Assembly: GCA_021325635.1 (NCBI GenBank) | Contig: JAJPGV010000035.1 | Location: forward strand, 1 to 64,000 | Length of the DNA: 64,000 nt | Direction of reading: 5' to 3' | Source: Chloroflexota bacterium | GTDB taxonomy: Bacteria; Chloroflexota; JAJPGV01 | Part shown: positions 26,575 through 34,617 of the stretch, piece after piece | How the letters are laid out: each line of letters starts with the position of its first letter | Position numbering within the stretch: position 1 is the stretch's first letter | Made by a program: the position numbers and the translations under genes | The notes under the pieces: generated by a model | Told to the model about the DNA's origin: nothing | Databases searched by the model: none | The model's input: the letters and a program-made list of their open reading frames with translations, nothing else

Positions 26575-26754
26575 CTAGTAGCAGCAGCTCTCCTTGTACC
26601 CGCAGGTCGCGCACACCGACGCCTTGGCCCCTTTGAGGGCAGGCATGATATGCCCGCAGCTCGGGCACGTCTGCGTCTCCAGCTCCAGCGCTGAGGACGG
26701 TCGCTGGTTCTCCCGGCCTTCTCCCGATTCGGGCCTGAGACCCGGCTCGTTCAC
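26575..26754 (-). CDS. Small zinc-ribbon protein
   Basis: A 59-residue protein ending in a zinc-ribbon: TCPSCGH followed 13 residues later by CATCGY, then a terminal ESCCY. The first half is polar and disordered. The GTG at 26754 is supported by a strong GGGAGGT ribosome-binding site; the upstream frame is not. It lies between the 113-residue gene and the pmbA-like gene, all on the minus strand. Zinc binding is clear from the paired CxxC; partners are unknown. Confidence 0.72.
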   Translation of the reverse strand: MNEPGLRPESGEGRENQRPSSALELETQTCPSCGHIMPALKGAKASVCATCGYKESCCY

Positions 26755-26827
26755 CTGACTACCTCCCGCCGGCTTTGCTGCAAGCTTCGCACATGCCGCG
26801 CCTGCCAAAGCCCCCAGGGCGCCGGGG

Positions 26828-28171
26828 TCAGAACTCCGTCTTGCCGGTAAAGGTGAACCGATCCAAACTCAAGGCAGGCACCAGCGAGCCGCCGAACCAG
26901 CCTCGCTGCAGCTTCACTTCTCGGCCGACGGAACGGACTGAGGACAGCGCGCCCAGCACGCTCTGGCTGAAACGCAGATTACGGATCGGATAGCGGATCT
27001 CCCCGTTCTCCACCCACCACGTGCCGTCGCGAGTCATGCCGGTGATGGTCGTCTCCAACGGATGGATGACGTTGACGTAGTGAAAGCGGCTCACCAAGAC
27101 GCCCCGGTCCATTTCAGCCACCATCTGCTCCAATGTCCGATCGCCCGGCTGCAGGTGCAGGTGTCCAGGCAGAGGGCCCATCGTGTTGGGGGCTGGCAGC
27201 GCGTGCCCGGTCGAAGCCACACCCTGCTTGCCGGCGGTGTAGCTGTCGTAGACCACGCCCCGAGCGACGCCATCCACAATCAAGTCAACACGACGCTTCG
27301 GCACGCCTTCGAAGTCGAACGGCAGGCCGAAGCAGCGAGGATCCAGCCCATCGTCATAGATGGTGATGCCCTCGCCGGCGACCTTGTGGCCCATCTTCTC
27401 GGCCATGAAACTGCGCCCTTCCTCCAGCTGCAGCGCGCCGAAACCCACGTAGCTGAGGTAATCCAGCATCTCGGCCACCGCGTAGGGCTCCAACACCACC
27501 GCGTACTCACCCGGCTCGATTGGTCGCGGATTGGCGCTGCGCACGGCGCGACCGCAGGCTTCCACTGCCAGAGCTTCCACGTCGACGTCCTTCACGTCGA
27601 CCCCAGCCCGGTCGCCATAGCCGGTGCTGGTGTCGCCCATGACCACCACGTTCGCCTCGGCTGAGGTGGCTGCGTGGTGAGCGAACGTCCCCAGGCTGTT
27701 GGCCACCGCCATCTCGATCTCCGAGGTGCTGAACGCCCCTGCCGCGACCAGCCGGTCATCTTTGGCCCGGCGGATGATGGCCCGCACGGCGCGGGCGCGC
27801 TGCGCCGGTGTTGCCGCGGCGGTCGCTTCCGCGTATGTGCCAGGCAGCGGCGCAATAGCGCCGGAAGGGCCCGGCAGCGACACGAACTGCGGATCCTCCT
27901 CCGAGAACCTGGCCATGGCGCAGGCGCTCTCGGCCGCCCTGCGGACCGGCTCCGCACTCAACGAGTTGGTCGAAGCCACGCCAATGCGCTTGCCCACGAC
28001 CGCCCGAACCTGGAGGGAGGCATTGCGCTCCGCCACGTTCTGGTGAATGGTGTTATTGGCGAACCGCGTCAGCGCCGAGTCTTCGGCGACCAGCAGCACC
28101 TCCGCCTGATCGGCCTCGCAGGCGCTCAAGGCGCCTTCGAGCAGCGTCCGCGCGTGCTTCTCTCCTAGCAT
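26828..28171 (-). CDS. pmbA: PmbA/TldE-type subunit of a TldD/PmbA protease
   Basis: A 447-residue protein of the TldD/PmbA superfamily that lacks the HExxxH zinc motif, as PmbA/TldE subunits do. Typical features are the N-terminal ANNTIHQNVAE-like strand region, the NSLG motif mid-protein and the C-terminal PIRNLRFSQS stretch. With TldD it forms a heterodimer that degrades unfolded peptides, matures some bacteriocins, or processes other peptide substrates in the cytoplasm. It follows the tldD-like gene by about 44 bp on the same strand and is probably co-transcribed. ATG at 28171. Confidence 0.9.
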   Translation of the reverse strand: MLGEKHARTLLEGALSACEADQAEVLLVAEDSALTRFANNTIHQNVAERNASLQVRAVVGKRIGVASTNSLSAEPVRRAAESACAMARFSEEDPQFVSLPGPSGAIAPLPGTYAEATAAATPAQRARAVRAIIRRAKDDRLVAAGAFSTSEIEMAVANSLGTFAHHAATSAEANVVVMGDTSTGYGDRAGVDVKDVDVEALAVEACGRAVRSANPRPIEPGEYAVVLEPYAVAEMLDYLSYVGFGALQLEEGRSFMAEKMGHKVAGEGITIYDDGLDPRCFGLPFDFEGVPKRRVDLIVDGVARGVVYDSYTAGKQGVASTGHALPAPNTMGPLPGHLHLQPGDRTLEQMVAEMDRGVLVSRFHYVNVIHPLETTITGMTRDGTWWVENGEIRYPIRNLRFSQSVLGALSSVRSVGREVKLQRGWFGGSLVPALSLDRFTFTGKTEF

Positions 28172-28214
28172 CCTCGGCCGCCTCCACCATCAGCGGCGCG
28201 GCGTGTCCGAGCTA

Positions 28215-29654
28215 TCACACGATGCCTACGCGCACGTTGCGAAAGCGGGCCGGAGCGACGCCGTGCCCAACGTACATCGTCTGCCCCGGCTGCCCTTTGC
28301 CACAGTTCGTCGTGCCCCACAGCTGCCAGTGGCGGGCGTCGCAGACTGCGTCACAGCCGGCCCAGAAGTCCGGCGTGATGCCCGTGTAGGTGGCGTTCTT
28401 GAGCAGCTCGCCCTTCTTGCCATGCTTGATCTCCCAGGCCAGCTCGGTCCCGAACTGGAAGTTGAGCCGGCGATCGTCGATGCTCCAGCTCTTGTTGACC
28501 GCCATCATGATGCCGTCATCTGTGTCGGCGATGAGATCGTCCAACGTCCAGCTGCCGGGCTCCAGGTTCACGTTGGTCATACGGATAAGTGGGATGCGGT
28601 TCCAGCCATCCGCTCGCATCGTGCCGCTGCTCTCCTGCCCAATGAGCGGCGCGGTCTCTCGCGAGCTCATGTAGCCTACGAACACGCCGTCGCGAACGAC
28701 TGGCGTTCGCTGCGCCGGAACACCCTCGTCATCGAAGCCGAACGTGCCCAGCCCAGTGGGGGCCGTTGCATCGGCGACGATGTTCACCAGCTCCGAGCCG
28801 TAGCGGAATCCCCCCAGCTTTTCTGTGGTCAAGAAGCTCGTGCCCGCGTAGGCGGCCTCCATGCCAAAGACGCGGTCCAGCTCTATTGGGTGGCCGCACG
28901 ACTCATGCACCTGCAGCGCCAGCTGGGTGCCGTCGAGGATCAGGGTCGTGGTCCGGGACGGACACTGGCGCGCGCTGAGCAGCTGGACGGCCTCGTCGGC
29001 AACCCGCTCGGCATTTTCCTCCAGACCCAGCCCCTCGATGAACTCATAGCCCGCCGTTCCGGCCTGACGGCCGAAGGAGTTGGGATAGGAGCGCGTCTGG
29101 ACTTCGTCGTCCGACACCGCCGTGGCCTCGATGCCCGCGCCGCAGGTCACGATGCGCTGCTCGATGACGCTGCCCTCGCTGCTGGCGAAGAGCTTGTCCT
29201 CCACTGCCGCTTCGAGGCTGGATTCGGCAACAGCCAAACCCTCGACCCGGCGCATCGCCCCATCGGCCTTCATCAGCAGCGCCAGCTTCTCCTCGACGCT
29301 CACCTCCAGCGGATCGCGCCGCACGGGCGTGGCATAGCTCGCCCGCATGGGAGCCAGCGGCGACAGCCGCACGTCGGACGTCTTCGCCAGCGCGCTGGCA
29401 CGGGCAATCGCCACCGCCAGCTTGGCCACCCGCGCTGCTTCCGCCGTGGTCAAGCGGTTGCTGGCGGCAAAGCCCCATGCGCCGCCGGCGATCACGCGCA
29501 CGCCGAAGCCCTCGCTGCCTGCCCGCGCAAACGCGTCCACCCGGCCATCCTTGACCGACAGCGTCTCGGACCGTTGGTGGATCACACGAACGTCGGCGTA
29601 GGACGCGCCGGCCAGCTGCGCCTGATTCAGCGCTCGTTCGGCAATGTCTTTCAC
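28215..29654 (-). CDS. tldD: TldD metalloprotease subunit
   Basis: A 479-residue protein with the TldD catalytic motif HESCGH (HExxxH) followed by PIELDRVFG, which binds Zn and cleaves peptides. The N-terminal domain and the C-terminal barrel are both present, and the length matches the family. The GTG start at 29654 lies 6 nt after TAGACT (29666-29661), which suggests a leaderless mRNA. The PmbA-like partner follows immediately. No peptide precursor gene is obvious next to the pair, so a general proteolytic role is as likely as maturation of a specific product. Confidence 0.93.
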   Translation of the reverse strand: MKDIAERALNQAQLAGASYADVRVIHQRSETLSVKDGRVDAFARAGSEGFGVRVIAGGAWGFAASNRLTTAEAARVAKLAVAIARASALAKTSDVRLSPLAPMRASYATPVRRDPLEVSVEEKLALLMKADGAMRRVEGLAVAESSLEAAVEDKLFASSEGSVIEQRIVTCGAGIEATAVSDDEVQTRSYPNSFGRQAGTAGYEFIEGLGLEENAERVADEAVQLLSARQCPSRTTTLILDGTQLALQVHESCGHPIELDRVFGMEAAYAGTSFLTTEKLGGFRYGSELVNIVADATAPTGLGTFGFDDEGVPAQRTPVVRDGVFVGYMSSRETAPLIGQESSGTMRADGWNRIPLIRMTNVNLEPGSWTLDDLIADTDDGIMMAVNKSWSIDDRRLNFQFGTELAWEIKHGKKGELLKNATYTGITPDFWAGCDAVCDARHWQLWGTTNCGKGQPGQTMYVGHGVAPARFRNVRVGIV

Positions 29655-29757
29655 ATTGGCAGTCTACGGCGGGAAGCTCGGGAGCGCTACAGTAGGGCCA
29701 GCACAAAACGCCCATGGCAAAGCCTCTTCCGAACAACCTCGACCGTCACCACCGGCC

Positions 29758-31218
29758 ATGCCTCGCCTGACCTCGGACGTGTCCCTCCGGCTTCGGCTGG
29801 CGGTGACCTATGCCGTGGTCGTGGCACTAGTGGTCGGCGTCTTGGGAACCGTGCTGTACGTCACCATGCGCGAGACGCTGGGCGCGGAAATGGACCAGCG
29901 ACTGCAGGTGCGAGTCGAGGAGATCCGTTACGCCCTATGGCCGCCGCAAGTTGCTTCACCGTCCTTCGAAATGACCGGCCGCCAGCTCGACCTGTCGCCA
30001 ATTGCTCAGCTCGAAGCGCCGGGGCGGTACGTGCAGGTGCTGGATCCTTCGGGATCCGTCATTGGGCTCACAACCAACATGCAGGGCACGCCGCTGCCAA
30101 TCGACCAAGCCAACCTGCAGGCTGCGCGGCGCGGCCAATCGGTCTTCTCCGACGTCACTCGCGGAGCGCGCACATTGCGTGTGCTGACCGCGCCGGTGGC
30201 CTTCGGCAACAACGTCGTGGCCGTCATCCAGGTCACCCAGTCCCGCGAGCCACTCAACGAGACCATGGCCGGCCTCAAACAGACGCTGACCACGCTGGGC
30301 TTGGCCGCTCTTGGCCTCGCTGCCTCGGTCGGCTGGCTGGTCGCCTATCGCGGGCTGCAGCCGCTCAGCGAGATCACCTCCCGGGCGGCGGACATTGCCA
30401 GCAAGCGGAACTTCGGCGAGCGCCTGCGGCTACGCCGGCGACGGGACGAGATCGGCGTTCTGGCCGAGACCATCGACGGGCTCTTGGCGCAGGTCGAGCA
30501 CACGCTCAGGACACATCGGGAATTCGTGGCCGACACGTCCCATGAGCTGCGCAACCCCCTGCTGGCCATCCGCACCAACCTGGAGCTGGTCACGCGCGTT
30601 GCCGATCAAGAAGCACGCGACGAATGCATTCGCGAGGCTCGCGAGCAGACCGAGCGTCTCAGCCGGCTCGTTTCCGATCTCCTGCTGCTGGCCCAGATCG
30701 ACCGCGGACTGACCATCGAGCACCACCGCGTCGCCCTCTCGGCCGTCTGCGAGAGGGCCGTTCAAACGGCCCGCCAGCATGCGGCCGGCCATGAGATCAG
30801 CCTGCAGGTACGGAACGCCGTCCAGATCATCGGAGATGAAGGCCGGCTGGAGCAGATCGTCAGCAATCTTCTGGACAACGCCATCAAGCACACACCGAAG
30901 GGCACTGACGTCGGCGTGACGGTCGACGAGCACGACGGACAGGCCCGCATTCTGGTCAGCGATACTGGCGAAGGCATTGCGGCCGAGCACCTCGAGCACA
31001 TTTTCGAGCGGGAATATCGGGTCAAGCGCGGCCGGCGCGGCTCCTATTCGAGCTACGGCTTAGGCCTCGCCATCGTGCACTATCTGACGCAGGCGCACGG
31101 CGGGCAGGTCGAGGTGCGCAGCGTGGTCGGCGAGGGAAGCTGCTTCACGCTCAGCTTCCCCCTGGCTCCGCGTGAGTGGAGTGCCCCAGCCCGCCCGGCG
31201 CTTGCCTCGGCGAGTTAG
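29758..31218 (+). CDS. Two-component sensor histidine kinase
   Basis: A 486-residue membrane kinase. Transmembrane segments lie at about 15-38 and 178-200, enclosing a 140-residue extracytoplasmic sensor domain with no recognised fold. A HAMP domain follows, then the dimerisation domain with phospho-accepting His262 (TSHELRNPL) and a HATPase domain with an N box (NLLDNAIKHTP), a G1 box (DTGEGI) and a GLGLAIVHYL box. It is classed with OmpR-type (HisKA) kinases. No response regulator gene is adjacent. The OmpR/PhoB-type regulator at 39006-39683 is the only candidate in the window and may be its partner. ATG at 29758; divergent from tldD. Confidence 0.94.
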   Translation: MPRLTSDVSLRLRLAVTYAVVVALVVGVLGTVLYVTMRETLGAEMDQRLQVRVEEIRYALWPPQVASPSFEMTGRQLDLSPIAQLEAPGRYVQVLDPSGSVIGLTTNMQGTPLPIDQANLQAARRGQSVFSDVTRGARTLRVLTAPVAFGNNVVAVIQVTQSREPLNETMAGLKQTLTTLGLAALGLAASVGWLVAYRGLQPLSEITSRAADIASKRNFGERLRLRRRRDEIGVLAETIDGLLAQVEHTLRTHREFVADTSHELRNPLLAIRTNLELVTRVADQEARDECIREAREQTERLSRLVSDLLLLAQIDRGLTIEHHRVALSAVCERAVQTARQHAAGHEISLQVRNAVQIIGDEGRLEQIVSNLLDNAIKHTPKGTDVGVTVDEHDGQARILVSDTGEGIAAEHLEHIFEREYRVKRGRRGSYSSYGLGLAIVHYLTQAHGGQVEVRSVVGEGSCFTLSFPLAPREWSAPARPALASAS

Positions 31219-31230
31219 GGACAATATCTT
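31202..31230 (+). promoter_or_regulatory. Leaderless promoter of the fmdB-like gene
   Basis: TTGCCT (31202-31207), a 17-bp spacer and TATCTT (31225-31230) place the transcription start at or beside the ATG at 31238. The -35 box lies inside the 3' end of the kinase gene, so the small gene can be expressed separately. Confidence 0.6.
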
Positions 31231-31237
31231 TAGAGCT

Positions 31238-31480
31238 ATGCCTGTTTACGAATACTACTGCAGCGACTGCCACACCAAGTTCGAGGCGCTGCGCAGCATG
31301 GCCTCCGCCAACGAGCCCGTGACATGCGCTGCTTGCGGCGGCGCCAAGCACGTGAACCGCACCATCACCACGTTCGCCACGGTCGGCAGCGGCATCGAGA
31401 GCTTTGGTGGCAGCGAGAGCGGCGGGTCGGCCTCCATGCCTTCCGGCGGCTGCTGCGGCGGCAGCTGCGGCTGCGGCTGA
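31238..31480 (+). CDS. FmdB-type zinc-ribbon protein
   Basis: An 80-residue protein. Residues 1-40 are the FmdB/CxxC_CXXC_SSSS zinc ribbon: MPVYEYYC, CxxC (CSDC) and CAAC pairs. The rest is a Gly/Ser-rich tail ending in a Cys-Gly cluster (GCCGGSCGCG). The family is named from an amidase regulator but is found widely as a putative metal-binding or regulatory protein. The start is fixed by the MPVYEY signature and by a -10 box 7 nt upstream. Confidence 0.88.
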   Translation: MPVYEYYCSDCHTKFEALRSMASANEPVTCAACGGAKHVNRTITTFATVGSGIESFGGSESGGSASMPSGGCCGGSCGCG

Positions 31481-31538
31481 CGTCCCGGACCCCTGGGGGC
31501 TCCCAGTTTAGGAAGGCGGCACTGGACCGGTCACTGAG

Positions 31539-32450
31539 GTGACCCCGGGCGAGGGCCAGGCGCCGCGGCATCCTCCAACTGGGCCACGCGCTGACCCCGT
31601 CGTGGCCACTACCGCATTCGAGGTCATCTCCGAAATCGAGCCGGCGACCAAGCCTGACCTGACGCGAGTACGGCACCAGGTCGGAGTACTGGCCCCCGTG
31701 ACTGATGCCTTCCTGATCCCAGATAACCATCTGGGACGGGCCACGGTGTCGAGCGTGGCGGTCGCTCACGAGGTCGCGAGCATGGGGGTACGAGCCATTG
31801 CCTGCCTGAACAGTCGGGACCGCAACCGGCTGGGCTTCCGTCGGGATCTGTTGACGGCCGCGGCCTACGGAGTCGACCATTTTCTGTGCGTGTTCGGCGA
31901 CCAGCCGGCTTCGGGCGGCCGTTCCAATGATCTGAACGTGCGAGGGATGCTGGAAGAGGTCCGCACGTTCGGCAGCTCGGACACGTTCACAGGCCGTGGG
32001 CCGTTCAGCGTTGGCGTGACGACTCGGCTGGCGCCGCTGCCGACCTGGAAACAAGAGGCCGATTTCTTGCTTGTACAAGCCTCCTTCGACCTTGCGAGAC
32101 TCTTGGGTTGGCGGGAGTCGCTGCGCTTCAACGGCAAGGTGTTCGCTGGCGTGCTCGTCCTCGCGAGCGCCGGCATGGCAAAGACCTTGGCCGAAGCCAC
32201 CAGCCAGATCGACCTACCAGCGACGCTGCTCGACGACCTCGAGACGAATCCCGATGCTGGGGTGGACCGAGCGTGTTGCCTCATGGCAGAGATCAGGGCA
32301 AGCGGCGCCTTCGACGGAGTGCATCTCGTCCCCGTTGGCAGGTACCGCACGATCGCAGCTCGCCTGGAGCAGGACGGCTGGCGCCGAGCCTCGCGAGCGG
32401 GCTTCAAGGCAGCTGACCAGAGCTTGATGCAGCCCACCCGCTCACTTTGA
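31539..32450 (+). CDS. Methylenetetrahydrofolate reductase-family protein
   Basis: A 303-residue TIM-barrel protein of the MTHFR/MetF superfamily, recognisable from FEVISEIEPATKPDL near the N terminus, the GVRAIACLNSRDRNR strand-turn and the FCVFGDQP-like FAD-binding stretch (short forms). It would reduce methylene-tetrahydrofolate or act on a related C1-folate. Members that lack the C-terminal regulatory domain, as here, often work with separate partners, and none is adjacent. The GTG at 31539 is used; a GTG at 31602 would remove 21 variable residues. No clear ribosome-binding site. Confidence 0.8.
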   Translation: MTPGEGQAPRHPPTGPRADPVVATTAFEVISEIEPATKPDLTRVRHQVGVLAPVTDAFLIPDNHLGRATVSSVAVAHEVASMGVRAIACLNSRDRNRLGFRRDLLTAAAYGVDHFLCVFGDQPASGGRSNDLNVRGMLEEVRTFGSSDTFTGRGPFSVGVTTRLAPLPTWKQEADFLLVQASFDLARLLGWRESLRFNGKVFAGVLVLASAGMAKTLAEATSQIDLPATLLDDLETNPDAGVDRACCLMAEIRASGAFDGVHLVPVGRYRTIAARLEQDGWRRASRAGFKAADQSLMQPTRSL

Positions 32451-32490
32451 TGCGCGCCAGCTCGACACCCACAACCTGTAAGCTACCCGG

Positions 32491-33489
32491 GTGACCGCTA
32501 CCCTTCGGGTCGGCTTCTCGCCCAATCCACGATTGCAGCCGCTGATCGACGGCGAGGTCAGCATTCCCGGGATCGAGCTGATCTGGGAGTTTTTCAACCC
32601 CGGTGAGCTCTTCCTCAAGCAGCTCCGCGAGAACGTTTTCGATCTGTTCGAATTCTCCCTAGCCGACTTCATCGTCACCAGGTCCCGGCCGCAATTTGCC
32701 GATCTGGGCTGGGATGCCATCCCCATCTTCCTCAGCAAGCCGATCGGGCCGCTGATGAGCCTCCACGGCAACGTCCGCTCGGGCGTGCGGAGCCTGGCTG
32801 ACCTGGCCGGGAAGCGGCTGGGGGTGCCCGATTACGGCATGACGGCCGCCGTGTGGACGCGAATCATGCTGCGCGTGCTGTACGGCATCCAGCCGCAAGA
32901 CGTCACCTGGTACAACGGCAGGCCGCCCTCGCAGCGGCACGGGCGGCTTCTGGACATCGACTCCCAGCCGGCCAACGGCGTACGGCTCATCAACCTCGAC
33001 GACGGGTCGTCCACGCTCGGAGAGATGCTGGAGTGCGGCGAGATCGACGCGGCCTTCGGCAGCGCATTCGGAGCGCCGGTGGCCGAAAGCGAGAACGTCC
33101 GATGCCTGGCCACGTCCGATTCGCTGCTCGAGCTGCTGAGCCGGCTTCAAGCTCGAGCCAATCTCACGCCGATTAATCACACTCTCGCCATCAAGCGACG
33201 CTGGCTGCTGGACGAGCCCGACGTGGCGATGAGCATCTACCAGGCCTTCAATACCTCCAAGCGAATCGCCTACGAACGGGCGCGAGGGGCCGCAACGGCC
33301 TACTTCCTGTTTCCCCAGGAAGCGTTCGCGGCCCAGGCTGCCACATTCGGCGACGATCCGTATCCCTGCGGCCTGGCGAATACCCGGCCCATTCTCGAGA
33401 CGGTCGCGGAGCAGCTCTGCCTCGACGGCCTGATTCCGGCCGTACCCGACGTGGACGACCTGTTCGCCGCGGCCGTGAGGGCCACCTAA
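32491..33489 (+). CDS. 4,5-dihydroxyphthalate decarboxylase-like / periplasmic-binding-fold protein
   Basis: A 332-residue protein with the type II periplasmic-binding fold. Several features are those of the 4,5-dihydroxyphthalate decarboxylase (Pht5)-like family: the opening LRVGFSPNPRLQPLIDGEV-like strand, LFEFSLADFIVTRSR and LAGKRLGVPDYGMTAAVW (given here as guides). There is no signal peptide, so it is cytoplasmic, unlike ABC-transporter solute-binding proteins. Many family members in soil bacteria have no proven substrate. GTG at 32491 lies 6 nt after TAAGCT, which is compatible with a leaderless start. The neighbours (an MTHFR-like gene and ccm genes) do not suggest aromatic catabolism. 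Confidence 0.7.
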   Translation: MTATLRVGFSPNPRLQPLIDGEVSIPGIELIWEFFNPGELFLKQLRENVFDLFEFSLADFIVTRSRPQFADLGWDAIPIFLSKPIGPLMSLHGNVRSGVRSLADLAGKRLGVPDYGMTAAVWTRIMLRVLYGIQPQDVTWYNGRPPSQRHGRLLDIDSQPANGVRLINLDDGSSTLGEMLECGEIDAAFGSAFGAPVAESENVRCLATSDSLLELLSRLQARANLTPINHTLAIKRRWLLDEPDVAMSIYQAFNTSKRIAYERARGAATAYFLFPQEAFAAQAATFGDDPYPCGLANTRPILETVAEQLCLDGLIPAVPDVDDLFAAAVRAT

Positions 33490-33586
33490 GCGCTCCGTTA
33501 CTGAGCGTCGAGGCCCGAATTAAGGTCGCGGCCATATGGCCGTCGCGGCAGCCCCGTCTCTATACTTCAATCCACTAGGAGTTCTG

Positions 33587-34162
33587 TTGGCCGCAGCCGT
33601 TCGCGCCGTGGCCGTCGCACCGCGCCGGCCCCTGCACATCTTCCTTCCGCTGATGGTGGCGATTGTGGGCGTGCTCGGCGTGCTGGGCTATGCCCTCTCG
33701 CATGGCGCCGCCGGCGGCCGAACCAATGCGCTGATCGGAAAGCCCGCGCCCAAAGTCGTCTTCTCCAGCTTCGCGGGCGAGTCCGTGGACGTGGCTGCCC
33801 TGCAGGGAAAGCCAATCGTCGTGAACTTCTGGGGCTCCTGGTGCGTGCCCTGTCGCGATGAGTTCCCGGTGCTGCAGCAGGCCTGGCAGCGGTACCATCC
33901 CCAGGACGTCCAGTTCATTGGCCTGGCCGTGTGGGACAAGGCCGAGGCTGCGCAAGCATTCGCGCGTGACCAGGGCGCGGGCTGGACCAATGGCCTGGAC
34001 GAAGACGGCAAGATCGCCATCGACTTCGGCGTGTACGGCGTTCCCGAGACCTACTTCATCGATCGGCAGGGCATCCTCGCCGATCGCTACGTAGGCCCGT
34101 TCACCGGCTCCGACGGAGCCGCTAAGCTGGACCAGTACGTGCGGACGCTGCTGGCCCGATGA
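33587..34162 (+). CDS. TlpA/CcmG-type membrane-anchored thiol-disulfide oxidoreductase
   Basis: About 191 residues: an N-terminal membrane anchor (about 18-40), then a thioredoxin fold with active site WCVPC (Cys86, Cys89) and the cis-Pro loop GVPETYF. It would reduce apocytochrome c or CcmH outside the membrane before haem attachment. The TTG at 33587 is preferred because AGGAG (33577-33581) lies 5 nt upstream and a -10 TATACT (33561-33566) lies before that. The ATG at 33536 would place the promoter inside the gene. Its last codons overlap the ATG of ccmE (ATGA), the start of a tight ccm run. Confidence 0.9.
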   Translation: MAAAVRAVAVAPRRPLHIFLPLMVAIVGVLGVLGYALSHGAAGGRTNALIGKPAPKVVFSSFAGESVDVAALQGKPIVVNFWGSWCVPCRDEFPVLQQAWQRYHPQDVQFIGLAVWDKAEAAQAFARDQGAGWTNGLDEDGKIAIDFGVYGVPETYFIDRQGILADRYVGPFTGSDGAAKLDQYVRTLLAR

Positions 34163-34563
34163 CCCCGAAGCTCAAGTTCATCGTCGCCGGTGTGGTCCTG
34201 CTGGCCGCCGTCGGCTACCTGATCTTCAACAGCGTCTCGACCTCAGCCGAGTACTACCTCACAGTGGGGGAGCTGAGGTCCAAAGCCCCAGCTGTCTACA
34301 GCCAGAACGTTCGCGTGGCCGGGATCGTCGACGGCGCCAGCATCGTGAAGGACGTACGCGCCGGCACGCTGAGCTTCAACGCCGAGGACGCCAGTGGACA
34401 GCTGCCCGTGGTGTACACGGGCGGCGTGGTGCCCGACATCTTCGGTCCCGGCATTCAAGTGGTGGTGGAGGGCAAGTACGCACCCGACGGCGTGTTCCAT
34501 GCCAGCAACCTGCTGGCCCAGTGCCCGTCACGCTATGAAAATGCTGTTCAGCCCCCGAGTTAG
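34159..34563 (+). CDS. ccmE: CcmE haem chaperone, CxxxY variant
   Basis: A 134-residue protein. An N-terminal membrane anchor (7-24) is followed by an OB-fold domain with the typical GTLSFNAEDASGQLPVVYTG and VVVEGKY strands (short guides). In E. coli CcmE, haem is covalently bound by a His in an HxxxY motif. Here the corresponding place reads CPSRY (Cys122, Tyr126), the CxxxY form known from Desulfovibrio and archaea. It would pass haem from CcmC to CcmF/CcmH outside the membrane. It overlaps tlpA and precedes ccmF by 54 bp. Confidence 0.92.
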   Translation: MTPKLKFIVAGVVLLAAVGYLIFNSVSTSAEYYLTVGELRSKAPAVYSQNVRVAGIVDGASIVKDVRAGTLSFNAEDASGQLPVVYTGGVVPDIFGPGIQVVVEGKYAPDGVFHASNLLAQCPSRYENAVQPPS

Positions 34564-34617
34564 GGCGGCCAAAGGGGAGCACGTGGGCAGCCCCAAGGCG
34601 AAGGAGCTGCACGCCTA